NCBI GenBank assembly: GCA_022827185.1 | Contig: JAJDTM010000057.1 | Coordinates: 1 to 64,000, forward strand | Source: Candidatus Poribacteria bacterium | GTDB taxonomy: Bacteria; Poribacteria; WGA-4E; WGA-3G | Length of the DNA: 64,000 nt | Reading direction: 5' to 3' | In this document: positions 8,174-16,360 of the stretch, one piece after another | Layout of the letters: the number at the start of each line of letters is the position of its first letter | Position numbering within the stretch: the first letter of the stretch is position 1 | Program-made: the position numbers and the translations under genes | Notes under the pieces: generated by a model | Seen by the model: only the letters and a program-made list of their open reading frames with translations | Told to the model about the DNA's origin: nothing | Databases searched by the model: none

Positions 8174-9360
8174 ACGCTGAAATGACTTCTGAACAGCAAG
8201 AGACAGCGAAAATTCTCGTGGTTGATGATGAACCGCGAAATGTCAAAATTCTCCAAATTCAGTTGAATGCACGAGGATACACAGTCTACACAGCTGCAGA
8301 TGGACTTCAGGCACTTGATATTGTAGAGAAAGAGATGCCAGATCTCATTTTATTGGATATCAACATGCCGAAGATGGACGGTTTTGAAGTCGTCAGGCGG
8401 ATTCGAACAAATGAAACGACTGAATTTATCCCGATTGTCATGATAACAGCACTGCGTGACACACGCGAAAATCGGATTAAGTCTATTGAAGCAGGCGCAG
8501 ACGATTTTATTGAGAAGCCTTTTGATAGTTTGGAAGTACTGGCACGCGTCCGCTCCCTGTTACGCATTAAACAGTACCAAGACACGCTTGCGAAGCATAA
8601 CGCCCGCTTGGAAGAAGAACTCCAAATGGCACGGAGCATTCAGGAGATACTGATTCCTCAGGATGGGGTACAGGAGTTATCGGGATTTCGCATTGCTTCC
8701 CGCTGCTGTCCCGAAATGGCAGTAGGCGGAGATTTCTTTGATATCTGGGAAATTGCGCCGAACCGACTCGGCGTTTTTATTTCTGATGTTATGGGACACG
8801 GCGTTTCAGCGGCTTTCGTAACGGTTTTCATCAAAACGATTTTGGCAGAATTCCAGCAACAGATTGAAGATAATCCAGGATACCTTCTTGAAATACTAAA
8901 TACGCGTTTCAACGATTTGATTAGTTCACGGCTGTTCATGTTTGCAACAGCCTTCTGTGGTATCATTAATCTGAATAAAGGGGAACTCGTTTGCGCAAAT
9001 GCTGGGCACTCATTCCCGCTTTTGTATAATTCGGACCAAAAGACATATCAGACCATTGGTGATAAAAATACGGGAAATGGGTTGGGAATTTGGCAGGAAT
9101 CGGTTTATGAAACTATGCACTATCCATTTGACCGATCCAGTAGGATGTTTCTCTATACAGATGGCGTTTATGAAGCGAAAAACCCGCAAGGTGAAGAGTT
9201 TACTGTGGAGCGGCTCGAAAAATTAGTGTGCGATTGTACGGGTCAGCCTGCTGCCAAACTCATCGCTAACATCTCGGAAACTATTGATGTCTTCACTGAT
9301 ACCTGCCCGAAAGAAGATGATCTGACACTCATTGCTATTGAAGTTGCGGGGGAAGACTAA
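8170..9360 (+). CDS. response regulator with SpoIIE/RsbU-type PP2C phosphatase
   Basis: 396-aa output protein. The N-terminal receiver (about 13-130) has VVDDEP, LILLDINMPKMDG (Asp63) and EKPFD. A coiled linker (about 135-165, LEEELQMARSIQEILIPQ) joins it to a PP2C domain with GGDFFDIWE, SDVMGHGVSAAF, NAGHSFPL, YTDGVYEAKN and KEDDLTLIAIEV, which supply the metal-binding aspartates. In this family the phosphatase dephosphorylates STAS antagonists to switch off the anti-sigma kinase. Its stop overlaps that of the convergent anti-sigma kinase (9357). The STAS proteins at 3633, 4046 and 9831 are the obvious substrates. Confidence 0.94.
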   Translation: MNAEMTSEQQETAKILVVDDEPRNVKILQIQLNARGYTVYTAADGLQALDIVEKEMPDLILLDINMPKMDGFEVVRRIRTNETTEFIPIVMITALRDTRENRIKSIEAGADDFIEKPFDSLEVLARVRSLLRIKQYQDTLAKHNARLEEELQMARSIQEILIPQDGVQELSGFRIASRCCPEMAVGGDFFDIWEIAPNRLGVFISDVMGHGVSAAFVTVFIKTILAEFQQQIEDNPGYLLEILNTRFNDLISSRLFMFATAFCGIINLNKGELVCANAGHSFPLLYNSDQKTYQTIGDKNTGNGLGIWQESVYETMHYPFDRSSRMFLYTDGVYEAKNPQGEEFTVERLEKLVCDCTGQPAAKLIANISETIDVFTDTCPKEDDLTLIAIEVAGED

Positions 9361-9812
9361 AGTTTAAGATCGCTGGGTTTTAGGCGTCCAAAAACGACTC
9401 GGACATCTGTTCCACCCGCCGCGTTGCGTTGCATCTCATAAGTATCCGCGAGCGATTTTACGATGAAAATACCGTGTCCGCGCTCGCTGCATGGGGAACG
9501 ATTTGCTTCAATTTCTGAGAGTCTTTCATGCGTTAACCAGTTTTTTGCTTCTGCCTGCCTTGAACCGGTATCCCTGACTAAAATTTCGAGCGAGTCGGTA
9601 TCAATCCTGATTCGTAATTTAACACCGACCGTAGCGTCAACCGAGCCGTGATGTACTGCGTTGCTGCAGATTTCATCAAGCACAAGTTGGATGTCTGCCA
9701 CACGTTTTCTGGAGAATCCGAGGCTTTGTGCAAGATTTCCAATGAATGCCCGAGTGGGTTCTATGTAGAAGTCGGCACTCGGAATTTTAAGTTTAATGTC
9801 TGATTTTTCCAT
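9357..9812 (-). CDS. RsbW-like anti-sigma factor serine kinase
   Basis: 151-aa HATPase_c protein of the SpoIIAB/RsbW group. The N box is LDEICSNAVHHG, G1 is VRDTGSR and G2 is ERGHGIFIVKSLAD. Members bind a sigma factor or other target and phosphorylate the serine of a STAS partner. The cognate STAS gene is immediately upstream on the same strand (18 nt away), giving an rsbV-rsbW pair. No sigma factor gene is next to it. The convergent overlap with the PP2C gene joins the phosphatase, kinase and antagonist in one locus. Confidence 0.92.
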   Translation of the reverse strand: MEKSDIKLKIPSADFYIEPTRAFIGNLAQSLGFSRKRVADIQLVLDEICSNAVHHGSVDATVGVKLRIRIDTDSLEILVRDTGSRQAEAKNWLTHERLSEIEANRSPCSERGHGIFIVKSLADTYEMQRNAAGGTDVRVVFGRLKPSDLKL

Positions 9813-9830
9813 GTAAAATTTGCTTGCGTT

Positions 9831-10175
9831 TTAAAATGCGGCCAGGGCACTGTTTTCTGACTCATAAATTTCGACGACACTCGAAGCACCGATCAGATTA
9901 AAAGTACGCGTCAGGTTGTCCGCAAGCGCGCAAATCTTAAGATCGCCACCGCTTTGGCGAAGCCGTTTTGCAACACCTACAAGTGCCCCAACAGCTGTAC
10001 TGTTGATATGACTCACCTGACTGAGATTGACAACAACTCTCTCGACCTTCTCTGCTAAGAGATCCTCAAGCACCTTCCGTAAATCGGATGCTGCGTAACT
10101 ACTCAAGTCTGTTTTTATCTCAAGAATTTTGATCCCAGACTCTTCTCGGAGTTTCATTAATTTTGTCGAATCCAT
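9831..10175 (-). CDS. STAS-domain anti-sigma factor antagonist (RsbV-like)
   Basis: 114-aa STAS protein. The phospho-serine loop reads VSHINSTAVGALVGVAKRL, so the usual DSSGLG is replaced by NSTAVG; a Ser/Thr is still present. The ATG at 10175 follows GAGAGG at 8 nt. A longer in-frame reading to 10259 runs into the hairpin-containing leader and has no ribosome site. It pairs with the anti-sigma kinase directly downstream. It is more diverged from the two STAS proteins at 3633 and 4046 than they are from each other. Confidence 0.9.
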   Translation of the reverse strand: MDSTKLMKLREESGIKILEIKTDLSSYAASDLRKVLEDLLAEKVERVVVNLSQVSHINSTAVGALVGVAKRLRQSGGDLKICALADNLTRTFNLIGASSVVEIYESENSALAAF

Positions 10176-10251
10176 AGAAATTACCTCTCGTAGATTGAAG
10201 TTAGTTACGGGACTGGGAGCCTTTTTAATTTTATCCCAGATTGGTGATAGA

Positions 10252-10271
10252 CCCCCCACTAAAGCATGGGG
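10252..10271 (-). repeat. solitary IS605-end-like hairpin in STAS leader
   Basis: CCCCATGCTTTAGTGGGGGG on the minus strand: a CCCCA/TGGGG stem around a TGCTTTAG loop. The CTTTAG-loop hairpin resembles the two hairpins flanking the tnpB element (20568-20607 and 19102-19121). No transposase gene is near, so it may be a relic end. A perfect minus-strand TATAAT (10296-10301) just upstream would place the hairpin inside the 5' leader of the STAS mRNA. Confidence 0.4.
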
Positions 10272-10459
10272 ACTTTAGAACCGAAGTTTTGATAAATTAT
10301 ATTAATTTCTATACCTTATATGATAAGATAACAGAATCCAGAAAATAAATCAAGAACGAAATAGACTTTTTAGAGGTGATAATTCGGCGTAAATTAAGGA
10401 AATTTCGCGCGATGGTCAGTCTGTTGAAACGTTAAATTGCACCGATAGAAAAATTCTTG

Positions 10460-10488
10460 TTGCTTTTCTTGTACATTTATGATATACT
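10460..10488 (+). promoter_or_regulatory. rpsA promoter
   Basis: TTGCTT (10460-10465), 17-bp spacer, TATACT (10483-10488). Transcription would start near 10495 and leave a leader of about 93 nt. The leader contains AAGGAGGA (10531-10538) that serves no ATG at normal spacing, and a five-codon ORF (ATG 10571) whose TAA overlaps the rpsA ATG as TAATG. The remainder of the 10176-10587 gap shows no gene. Confidence 0.65.
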
Positions 10489-10587
10489 ATTGCGTAACCG
10501 ATTTGAAAGTGTTCAAAGCACTTTGAATATAAGGAGGAACTGGCGGATTAACGCAATTACGCGTTTTTAAATGGACCAGGTATCTTA

Positions 10588-13014
10588 ATGAACAACGAAC
10601 AGGCAAATATGAATACGTCCACCGTTGATGTGGAAGAAGAAAAGCACACAGCTGAGGGATCGGCTGAGGTGAATCAGGAAGTAGTGAGCGAAACAGAGGC
10701 TCCAGAAGCTGCGGAAGCAGCTTCAACAACAGACGCAGATGTTGAGGAGCAAGAAGAAGCCACGAATAGTGAAGAGGAAGCGACTGCTGGCGATACGGAT
10801 CCTGAGCAAGCTGATGAGACGCATCCCGAAGAGATAGTAGAAACGGCTGCTAACGATGCTAATTCCGAAGAGGCGACTGCACCTGAAGAGATGACAGAAG
10901 TTGTTGCTGAAGCGGATACTGAAGAGGTGGCAGCACCTGCTGATGAGACTGCGCCTGAAGAGATGGCAGAAGTTGTTGCTGAGGCTGCTGCTGAGGAGGC
11001 TGCAGCACCTACGAATGGGACCGCGTCTGAGGAGAGTGTTGATGCGACGGAAGTGCCATCAGAGGCAATGAGTCCGGAATCTCTTGAGGAAGCGTATGAT
11101 AATTCAATAAAGGCATTTACAGACGGAGAGATTGTTAAAGGGGTTGTCGTAGATGTCACTCGCGATGAAGTGATGATTGATATCGGCTTTAAGTCGGAAG
11201 GTTACATCCCGGCATCCGAATTTGAACCTGGGCAAGAAGGTTTACCCGCTGTACAAGCTGGCGATGAAATTGATGTCTATATCGTGCGGCGTGAAGACTC
11301 CGAAGGACAAATAGTCCTTTCGAAGAAGATAGCCGATCAGACCCTCATTTGGGACGAGATAGCGACTGCGCATGAAGCGGGTACCCCTGTACAAGGGCGG
11401 ATTACTGAACGGATTAAGGGTGGGTTACGGGTAAGCGTCGGATCCCTACGAGGCTTTTTACCGGCTTCACAAGTTGAGTTGCGTCCTATCCAGAACCTTG
11501 AGCAGTATGTCGGACAGACGCTTGATATGAAAGTTATCAGCCTAAGTAAGCGGCGGCATAATATCGTCCTATCTCGCCGTGCTTGGTTGGAAGCTGAGCT
11601 TGTCCAAAAACGATCAGAAATTCTCAATACCCTTGAAGTCGGTCAACATATTACAGGTGTGGTGAAAAATATTACCGCTTTCGGTGCGTTTGTTGATCTC
11701 GGCGGTGTTGATGGCTTACTTCATAAGACAGATATGGCGTGGAAACGTATCCATCATCCCTCTGAAGTTGTCTCAGTCGGTGATGAGGTGGCAGTCCAGG
11801 TTATTGGTATCGGTCAAGAAAACGAGAAAATTTCGTTGGGTTTGAAACAGATGACTCCCGATCCATGGGCGGATATTGAGGGTAAATATCCAGTCGGTTC
11901 TACGGTGCGTGGGGTTGTTGTCAACATTGTGAACTACGGGGCGTTCTTACAGTTGGAGGAAGGCGTTGAAGGGCTGATTCATGTCTCTGAGATGGCATGG
12001 ACACGTCGCAATGTCGCACCTTCACGTATCGTTAATAAAGGCGATGAGATTGAAGCGATTGTGCTTGAAATTTCAAGGGAAGACAAACGCATTTCACTTG
12101 GACTCAAGCAGCTGCAACAGAATCCTTGGGAGCTCTTAGAACAGAGATCGCCTGTCGGTAGCAAAATCACAGGGCGTATCCGCAACTTGACGAGTTTTGG
12201 TGCGTTTGTTGAAATTGAGCCGGGAATTGATGGGTTAATTCATACTTCTGACCTCTCGTGGACGAAACGCGGTGCAGCTGCCAATGACGCACTTAAGGAA
12301 GGCAACGAGATTGAGGTTGTTGTCCTACAGATTGATGCAGCTGAACGTCGGGTCTCATTAGGACTCAAACAGACACAACCTGATCCATGGGAAGAAGTAC
12401 CCGAGAAATATAAGGTCGGTTCTGTCGTGCGGGGTACAGTGGTCAACCTTACAAGTTTCGGGGCGTTCACTAAACTCGAAGAAGGCATTGAAGGCTTAAT
12501 TCACATCTCTGAACTTGCTGACCGGCGCATTGAAAAGCCGGAGGAGATTGTCTCCGTAGGTGACGAGTTAGACTTAAAAGTGATCAACCTGTCGCCGAAA
12601 GATCGACGTATTGGACTGAGTTTGAAGGCTCTTCTTGCTGAGCAAGAACGCGCCGCTGCACCTGAAGAAGAAGAAGAAGAAAAGCCCCCCAAAGCGCGTC
12701 CGGAACGTCCATCTCGCTCACGCCGAGAACGGGAACCGCGACGACAGTCGCAGCCAGAAGAGACTGTCACCACCTTGGGTGCCTTGCTCAAAGAGGAGAT
12801 GGGTAAGTCAAACGCTGAAAATGCTGAAAACGTTGAGAGCCCTGAGAGCGTTGAAAGTGTCGAGGTTGTTGAAGATGCTGAGAACGTTGAAAGCCCTGAG
12901 AGCGTTGAGATAGTTGAAGATGCTGAGGGTGCTGAAAGTGCTGAGAGCGTAGAGGATGCTGGTAATTCCGAAAGTTCGGAAAATCCTAAGAACGCGGAAG
13001 ACTCCGAAAATTAG
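10588..13014 (+). CDS. rpsA: 30S ribosomal protein S1, six S1 domains, acidic extensions
   Basis: 808-aa protein. Residues 1-175 are an Glu/Ala/Thr-rich acidic extension. Six S1 RNA-binding domains follow from about 180 to 682, the last four with the FGAF or YGAF plus GLIH/GLLH signature and a closing ISLGLKQ-type strand. The C-terminus (about 690-808) is first Arg/Pro-rich, then a Glu/Asn/Ser repeat with period about 18 residues (AENVESPESVE units). S1 binds mRNA on the 30S subunit and helps initiation on weakly structured leaders. Typical S1 proteins are about 400-600 residues, so both tails are unusual. The start ATG overlaps the stop of a five-codon upstream ORF and lacks a strong ribosome site, as is common for rpsA. 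Confidence 0.93.
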   Translation: MNNEQANMNTSTVDVEEEKHTAEGSAEVNQEVVSETEAPEAAEAASTTDADVEEQEEATNSEEEATAGDTDPEQADETHPEEIVETAANDANSEEATAPEEMTEVVAEADTEEVAAPADETAPEEMAEVVAEAAAEEAAAPTNGTASEESVDATEVPSEAMSPESLEEAYDNSIKAFTDGEIVKGVVVDVTRDEVMIDIGFKSEGYIPASEFEPGQEGLPAVQAGDEIDVYIVRREDSEGQIVLSKKIADQTLIWDEIATAHEAGTPVQGRITERIKGGLRVSVGSLRGFLPASQVELRPIQNLEQYVGQTLDMKVISLSKRRHNIVLSRRAWLEAELVQKRSEILNTLEVGQHITGVVKNITAFGAFVDLGGVDGLLHKTDMAWKRIHHPSEVVSVGDEVAVQVIGIGQENEKISLGLKQMTPDPWADIEGKYPVGSTVRGVVVNIVNYGAFLQLEEGVEGLIHVSEMAWTRRNVAPSRIVNKGDEIEAIVLEISREDKRISLGLKQLQQNPWELLEQRSPVGSKITGRIRNLTSFGAFVEIEPGIDGLIHTSDLSWTKRGAAANDALKEGNEIEVVVLQIDAAERRVSLGLKQTQPDPWEEVPEKYKVGSVVRGTVVNLTSFGAFTKLEEGIEGLIHISELADRRIEKPEEIVSVGDELDLKVINLSPKDRRIGLSLKALLAEQERAAAPEEEEEEKPPKARPERPSRSRREREPRRQSQPEETVTTLGALLKEEMGKSNAENAENVESPESVESVEVVEDAENVESPESVEIVEDAEGAESAESVEDAGNSESSENPKNAEDSEN

Positions 13015-13064
13015 CATTTTCACTGCTTGGTCTCAGAATCATGCTTTTGTTATTGCAACTGTAC

Positions 13065-13086
13065 GGGTGGGTACATGTACCCACCC
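13065..13086. promoter_or_regulatory. 22-bp perfect palindrome between rpsA and metK
   Basis: A perfect palindrome with arm GGGTGGGTACA, so the RNA folds on itself and the DNA is a symmetrical site. There is no T-run after it, so it is not a typical terminator. It could be an operator or the first stem of the metK leader. Confidence 0.6.
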
Positions 13087-13089
13087 ATT

Positions 13090-13130
13090 GTCTCGTGGGC
13101 AAGCCTTGAAAAACCGCTGAGACGCTGCCC
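13090..13130 (+). ncRNA. candidate pseudoknotted metK leader
   Basis: Two short helices cross: GTCTC (13090-13094) with GAGAC (13119-13123), and GGGCA (13097-13101) with TGCCC (13126-13130), the second extendable by GC/GC past a bulged A. The loop is A-rich (TTGAAAAACC). This is an H-type pseudoknot arrangement about 45 nt before the metK start. Both helices are only 5 bp, so chance is possible. I could not match it to SAM-I, SAM-II or SAH riboswitch consensus motifs. Confidence 0.4.
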
Positions 13131-13174
13131 GACAAACAGAGTGGAAATAGATACGTAGAGTAGGAGAGGTGGAA

Positions 13175-14299
13175 TTGAGTAAGAATTTTCTGTTTACGTC
13201 CGAATCTGTCACTGAAGGACACCCGGACAAAATTGCAGACCAAATCTCGGATGCGGTACTTGATACCATATTCACAACAGACCCGATGGGTAGAGTTGCC
13301 TGTGAAACCTTGGTTACAACTGGGCTCGCTGTTATTACTGGGGAGATCACGACTACCGCGAACTATGATGCGCAACAGATTGCCCGAAAAGTGCTTACCG
13401 ATATCGGGTACACTGATATTGAATACGGTTTTGATGCCGAACGAAGTGCTGTGTTGAGTATCATTGATAAACAATCTCCGGATATTGCAATGGGTGTGAA
13501 CCCCGGCGGTGCTGGAGACCAAGGGTTAATGTTTGGATACGCGTGCACCGAAACCCCAGAATTGATGCCGCTACCGATTACCTTCGCCCATCAATTGGTG
13601 CGGCAGTTGGCTAAAGTTCGTAAAGATGGTACCCTTCCCTTTATCCGACCGGATGGAAAATCTCAAGTAACCGTTGAATATGTTGACAACACACCTAAAG
13701 CGGTGACTGCAGTTGTGATCTCTTCACAACACGATCCGGATGTTGCGGATACTGAATTGCGAGAAGCAATTATTGAAGAGGTCATCAAAAAAATTATCCC
13801 TGAAAATCTCCAAAGTCCAGACATTAAATATCATATCAACCCGACCGGACGCTTTGTGACTGGTGGTCCGCAAGGGGATGCTGGGTTAACAGGTCGAAAA
13901 ATTATTGTTGATACGTATGGCGGTATGGGACGACACGGCGGTGGCGCGCTTTCAGGAAAAGACCCGACCAAAGTAGACCGGAGTGCAACTTATGCTGCAC
14001 GTCATGTCGCCAAAAATCTTGTTGCCGCTGGACTCGCGGAGCGGTGTGAAATTCAAATCTCTTATGCAATTGGCAGAAGTGACCCTATTTCTGTTATGGT
14101 GGACACGTTTGGCACTGGTGATGAAGAAGCGCTCACGAAGCTTGTCAACACGCACTTCGATTTAACGCCAGTCGGTATAATTGAACGCCTGGAATTACGT
14201 CAACCTATCTATCAGAATACTGCCGCGTATGGACATTTTGGGCGCGAAGAACCCGGTTTTACTTGGGAAGAGACCGATTACGTCGAAAAACTCCGGTAG
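13175..14299 (+). CDS. metK: S-adenosylmethionine synthetase
   Basis: 374-aa MetK, which makes S-adenosylmethionine from methionine and ATP. Landmarks: FTSESVTEGHPDKI (His of the ATP site near the N-terminus), GEITT, GAGDQGLMFGYA (nucleotide loop), GGPQGDAGLTGRKIIVDTYGG, and GGGALSGKDPTKVDRSA with the P-loop-like catalytic lysine. Length is typical. TTG at 13175 is chosen because TAGGAGAGG precedes it by 6 nt; a GTG at 13169 overlaps that ribosome site. It is followed after 41 nt by ahcY, so AdoMet synthesis and AdoHcy removal are encoded together. Confidence 0.97.
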   Translation: MSKNFLFTSESVTEGHPDKIADQISDAVLDTIFTTDPMGRVACETLVTTGLAVITGEITTTANYDAQQIARKVLTDIGYTDIEYGFDAERSAVLSIIDKQSPDIAMGVNPGGAGDQGLMFGYACTETPELMPLPITFAHQLVRQLAKVRKDGTLPFIRPDGKSQVTVEYVDNTPKAVTAVVISSQHDPDVADTELREAIIEEVIKKIIPENLQSPDIKYHINPTGRFVTGGPQGDAGLTGRKIIVDTYGGMGRHGGGALSGKDPTKVDRSATYAARHVAKNLVAAGLAERCEIQISYAIGRSDPISVMVDTFGTGDEEALTKLVNTHFDLTPVGIIERLELRQPIYQNTAAYGHFGREEPGFTWEETDYVEKLR

Positions 14300-14340
14300 A
14301 ATGAACCCATTCAAGAATACCGGCGAATAAAAGGAAATAA

Positions 14341-15603
14341 ATGAATTACGACATTAAAACAACAGAACTCGCATCAAATGGTAAACAACGTATTGATTGG
14401 GCGAACCGATTCATGCCTGTTTTAGATTCTATCCGTGAGCGATTCCAAAATGAACGTCCTTTAGAAGGGTTGAGAGTCGCCGCATGTCTGCACGTCACAA
14501 CTGAAACTGCGAACTTGATGAAGACCCTGAAAGCAGGGGGAGCTGAAGCCGTTGTCTGTGCCTCGAACCCCCTCAGTACACAAGACGATGTCGCAGCATC
14601 TCTTGTTGTTGACGAAGAGATCGGTGTCTTTGCTATTAATGGAGAAGATACGGAAACCTATTACAAACACATTGATGCAACGCTTGATTTACAACCTACG
14701 ATCACTATGGATGACGGGGCTGACCTCGTTTCCAGACTTCATTCTGAAGAGACCAATCCGGCTTTAGTCGAACAAGTCGTTGCGGGAACAGAAGAGACAA
14801 CGACAGGGGTCATCCGACTCAAAAGCATGGCGAATGAAGGCGTGCTGAGATACCCGATTATCGCTGTGAACGACGCTCAGACGAAGCATTTTTTTGATAA
14901 CCGATACGGCACTGGGCAAAGCACACTGGACGGTATCATCAGGGCAACTAACTTGTTAATTGCTGGAACAACGATTGTCGTCGCTGGTTATGGATGGTGC
15001 GGCAGAGGGGTCGCAAGTCGCGCACGCGGTTTAGGCGCGAACGTTATCGTAACCGAGGTTACCGCTTTGAGAGCGTTGGAGGCGGTGATGGATGGATTTC
15101 GTGTAATGCCGATGCAGAAAGCGGTTCAGGAAGCAGATCTGATTATTACGCTCACAGGGGATATTCATGTCTTGCGTAAGGAACATTTTGAAGCGATGAA
15201 GGATGGCGCGATTATCGCGAATTCCGGTCATTTCAACGTTGAGATTGATATTCCCGCGCTTGAGGCATTGAGCGTTGATACAGGGAATGCACGTCCCTAT
15301 GTAGACGTATATACCCTTGAAGATGGTAAGAAACTCTATCTTGTCGGTGAAGGTCGGTTGGTGAACCTTGCTGCTGCCGAAGGACATCCGGCGAGTGTTA
15401 TGGATATGAGTTTTGCCAACCAGGCACTCTCTCTTGAATATATCGCTAAAAACGGTGAGCAGCTTGAGAATCGGGTGTATGATGTGCCTGAGTCCATTGA
15501 CGAGACTGTGGCACAACTGAAACTCGAAGCGTTTGGCGTTGAAATCGACACACTCACCGCAGAGCAGGAGAAATATCTCAACTCGTGGGAGATGGGAACG
15601 TAA
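14341..15603 (+). CDS. ahcY: adenosylhomocysteinase
   Basis: 420-aa S-adenosylhomocysteine hydrolase, which splits AdoHcy to homocysteine and adenosine using bound NAD. Seen: IDWANRFMPVL, HVTTETANLMKTLKAGGAEAVVCASNPLSTQDD (substrate-binding), GVIRLKSMANEG, DNRYGTGQSTLDGIIRATN, the Rossmann loop VAGYGWCGRGVASRARGLGA and NSGHFNVEID. The C-terminus is the short bacterial/archaeal form. It directly follows metK and removes the product inhibitor of methyltransferases. AAGGAAA precedes the ATG. Confidence 0.97.
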   Translation: MNYDIKTTELASNGKQRIDWANRFMPVLDSIRERFQNERPLEGLRVAACLHVTTETANLMKTLKAGGAEAVVCASNPLSTQDDVAASLVVDEEIGVFAINGEDTETYYKHIDATLDLQPTITMDDGADLVSRLHSEETNPALVEQVVAGTEETTTGVIRLKSMANEGVLRYPIIAVNDAQTKHFFDNRYGTGQSTLDGIIRATNLLIAGTTIVVAGYGWCGRGVASRARGLGANVIVTEVTALRALEAVMDGFRVMPMQKAVQEADLIITLTGDIHVLRKEHFEAMKDGAIIANSGHFNVEIDIPALEALSVDTGNARPYVDVYTLEDGKKLYLVGEGRLVNLAAAEGHPASVMDMSFANQALSLEYIAKNGEQLENRVYDVPESIDETVAQLKLEAFGVEIDTLTAEQEKYLNSWEMGT

Positions 15604-15632
15604 CGTCGTTTTTCTTTCAACTATTCCTTAGC

Positions 15633-15723
15633 AGGACTTACGCATTTTTCCATGATAACGGACGTATGACGCACTGCAGGCGGGGTTTTAAACCCCGCCT
15701 GCAATGAGGGCTGCGTAAGCCCT
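15633..15723. repeat. MITE-like element, copy A
   Basis: A 91-bp unit bounded by AGGACTTACGCA (15633-15644) and TGCGTAAGCCCT (15712-15723), inverted with 11 of 12 matches. The centre holds a perfect hairpin with 13-nt arms (15676-15702, arm GCAGGCGGGGTTT). No coding capacity. The same terminal sequence occurs at 17570, 17677, 38870 and 38945. The hairpin could also act as the ahcY transcript end. Confidence 0.7.
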
Positions 15724-15765
15724 ACTTAGACTGTTTTAGGTGTTCCCTGTTTGTGAGGATTACCT

Positions 15766-15996
15766 ATGAAGAAATCAGAAATTTTGGAAGGTGTGATAAT
15801 ACTTCTATCTGCAGTGTTATTGCTACTGATCTGGGCAGCATCTTCTCAGGCAATACTGTTCCCCCCGAGGTTGGTAAGAGTGCTGAGTTTTTTGCAGTAT
15901 CCATTGGTCATCGTACTCAGTGTGATTTTCATTCGTCGCCTGCGACGGGTTATCCGCGCGTTCCGCGAAAATAAAAATAGACCGGGGCCTTTCTGA
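15766..15996 (+). CDS. small two-TM membrane protein
   Basis: 76-aa protein, unrecognised. Two hydrophobic segments (about residues 7-27, ILEGVIILLSAVLLLLIWAA, and 43-58) flank a short loop, followed by a basic tail RRLRRVIRAFRENKNR that would lie in the cytoplasm. GAGG at a suitable distance precedes the ATG. An overlapping frame starting at 15753 is less protein-like. It stands alone between a MITE and the BrnT toxin gene. Confidence 0.6.
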   Translation: MKKSEILEGVIILLSAVLLLLIWAASSQAILFPPRLVRVLSFLQYPLVIVLSVIFIRRLRRVIRAFRENKNRPGPF

Positions 15997-16069
15997 TTTT
16001 ATAGTAAATAACCTTGTGCAGCCAGACGATAAGGGATTTTCTGACGACAAACAGATATGCCTTAAAAGT

Positions 16070-16360
16070 ATGTCGATGCAACAACGATTTTCTTGGGATC
16101 CAAGAAAAAACCGGATCAACATTACAAAACACTACATCAGTTTTTCCAGAGCGGCGAAGATCTTTGATAGTCCGCGCCTGGAAAAAGAAGACACCCGTAG
16201 AGACTATGGCGAAAAACGGATGCTTGCATTGGGCCGAAGTGAAGGAAGAATTCTTCGCGTCGTCTATACACGGCGCAACGCATGCATCCATATCATTTCA
16301 GCCAGAAAGGCGAATACCCATGAAAGAAAAGAATACATACGTCGAATACAGTCGTTCTGA
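16070..16360 (+). CDS. brnT: BrnT family toxin
   Basis: 96-aa BrnT ribonuclease toxin of a type II toxin-antitoxin system. The family pattern is plain: FSWDPRKNRINITKHYISFSRAAKIFDSP, then DYGEKRMLALGRSEGRILRVVYT and HIISARKANTHERKEYIRR. In characterised members the toxin cleaves RNA and halts translation. ATG at 16070 or 16076 gives the usual length of about 90 residues; upstream GTG 16016 lacks a ribosome site. The 3' end overlaps the antitoxin start by 41 nt, the standard toxin-first order. Confidence 0.88.
   Translation: MSMQQRFSWDPRKNRINITKHYISFSRAAKIFDSPRLEKEDTRRDYGEKRMLALGRSEGRILRVVYTRRNACIHIISARKANTHERKEYIRRIQSF

Noticed and set aside
12808..13023. 71-aa minus ORF at the rpsA end
   Set aside because: Mirror of the Glu-rich repeat; Leu/Phe/Asn composition results from the repeat only.
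13021..13168. Known SAM or SAH riboswitch
   Set aside because: I looked for SAM-I, SAM-II and SAH conserved segments and could not match them; only the generic palindrome and crossing helices are reported.
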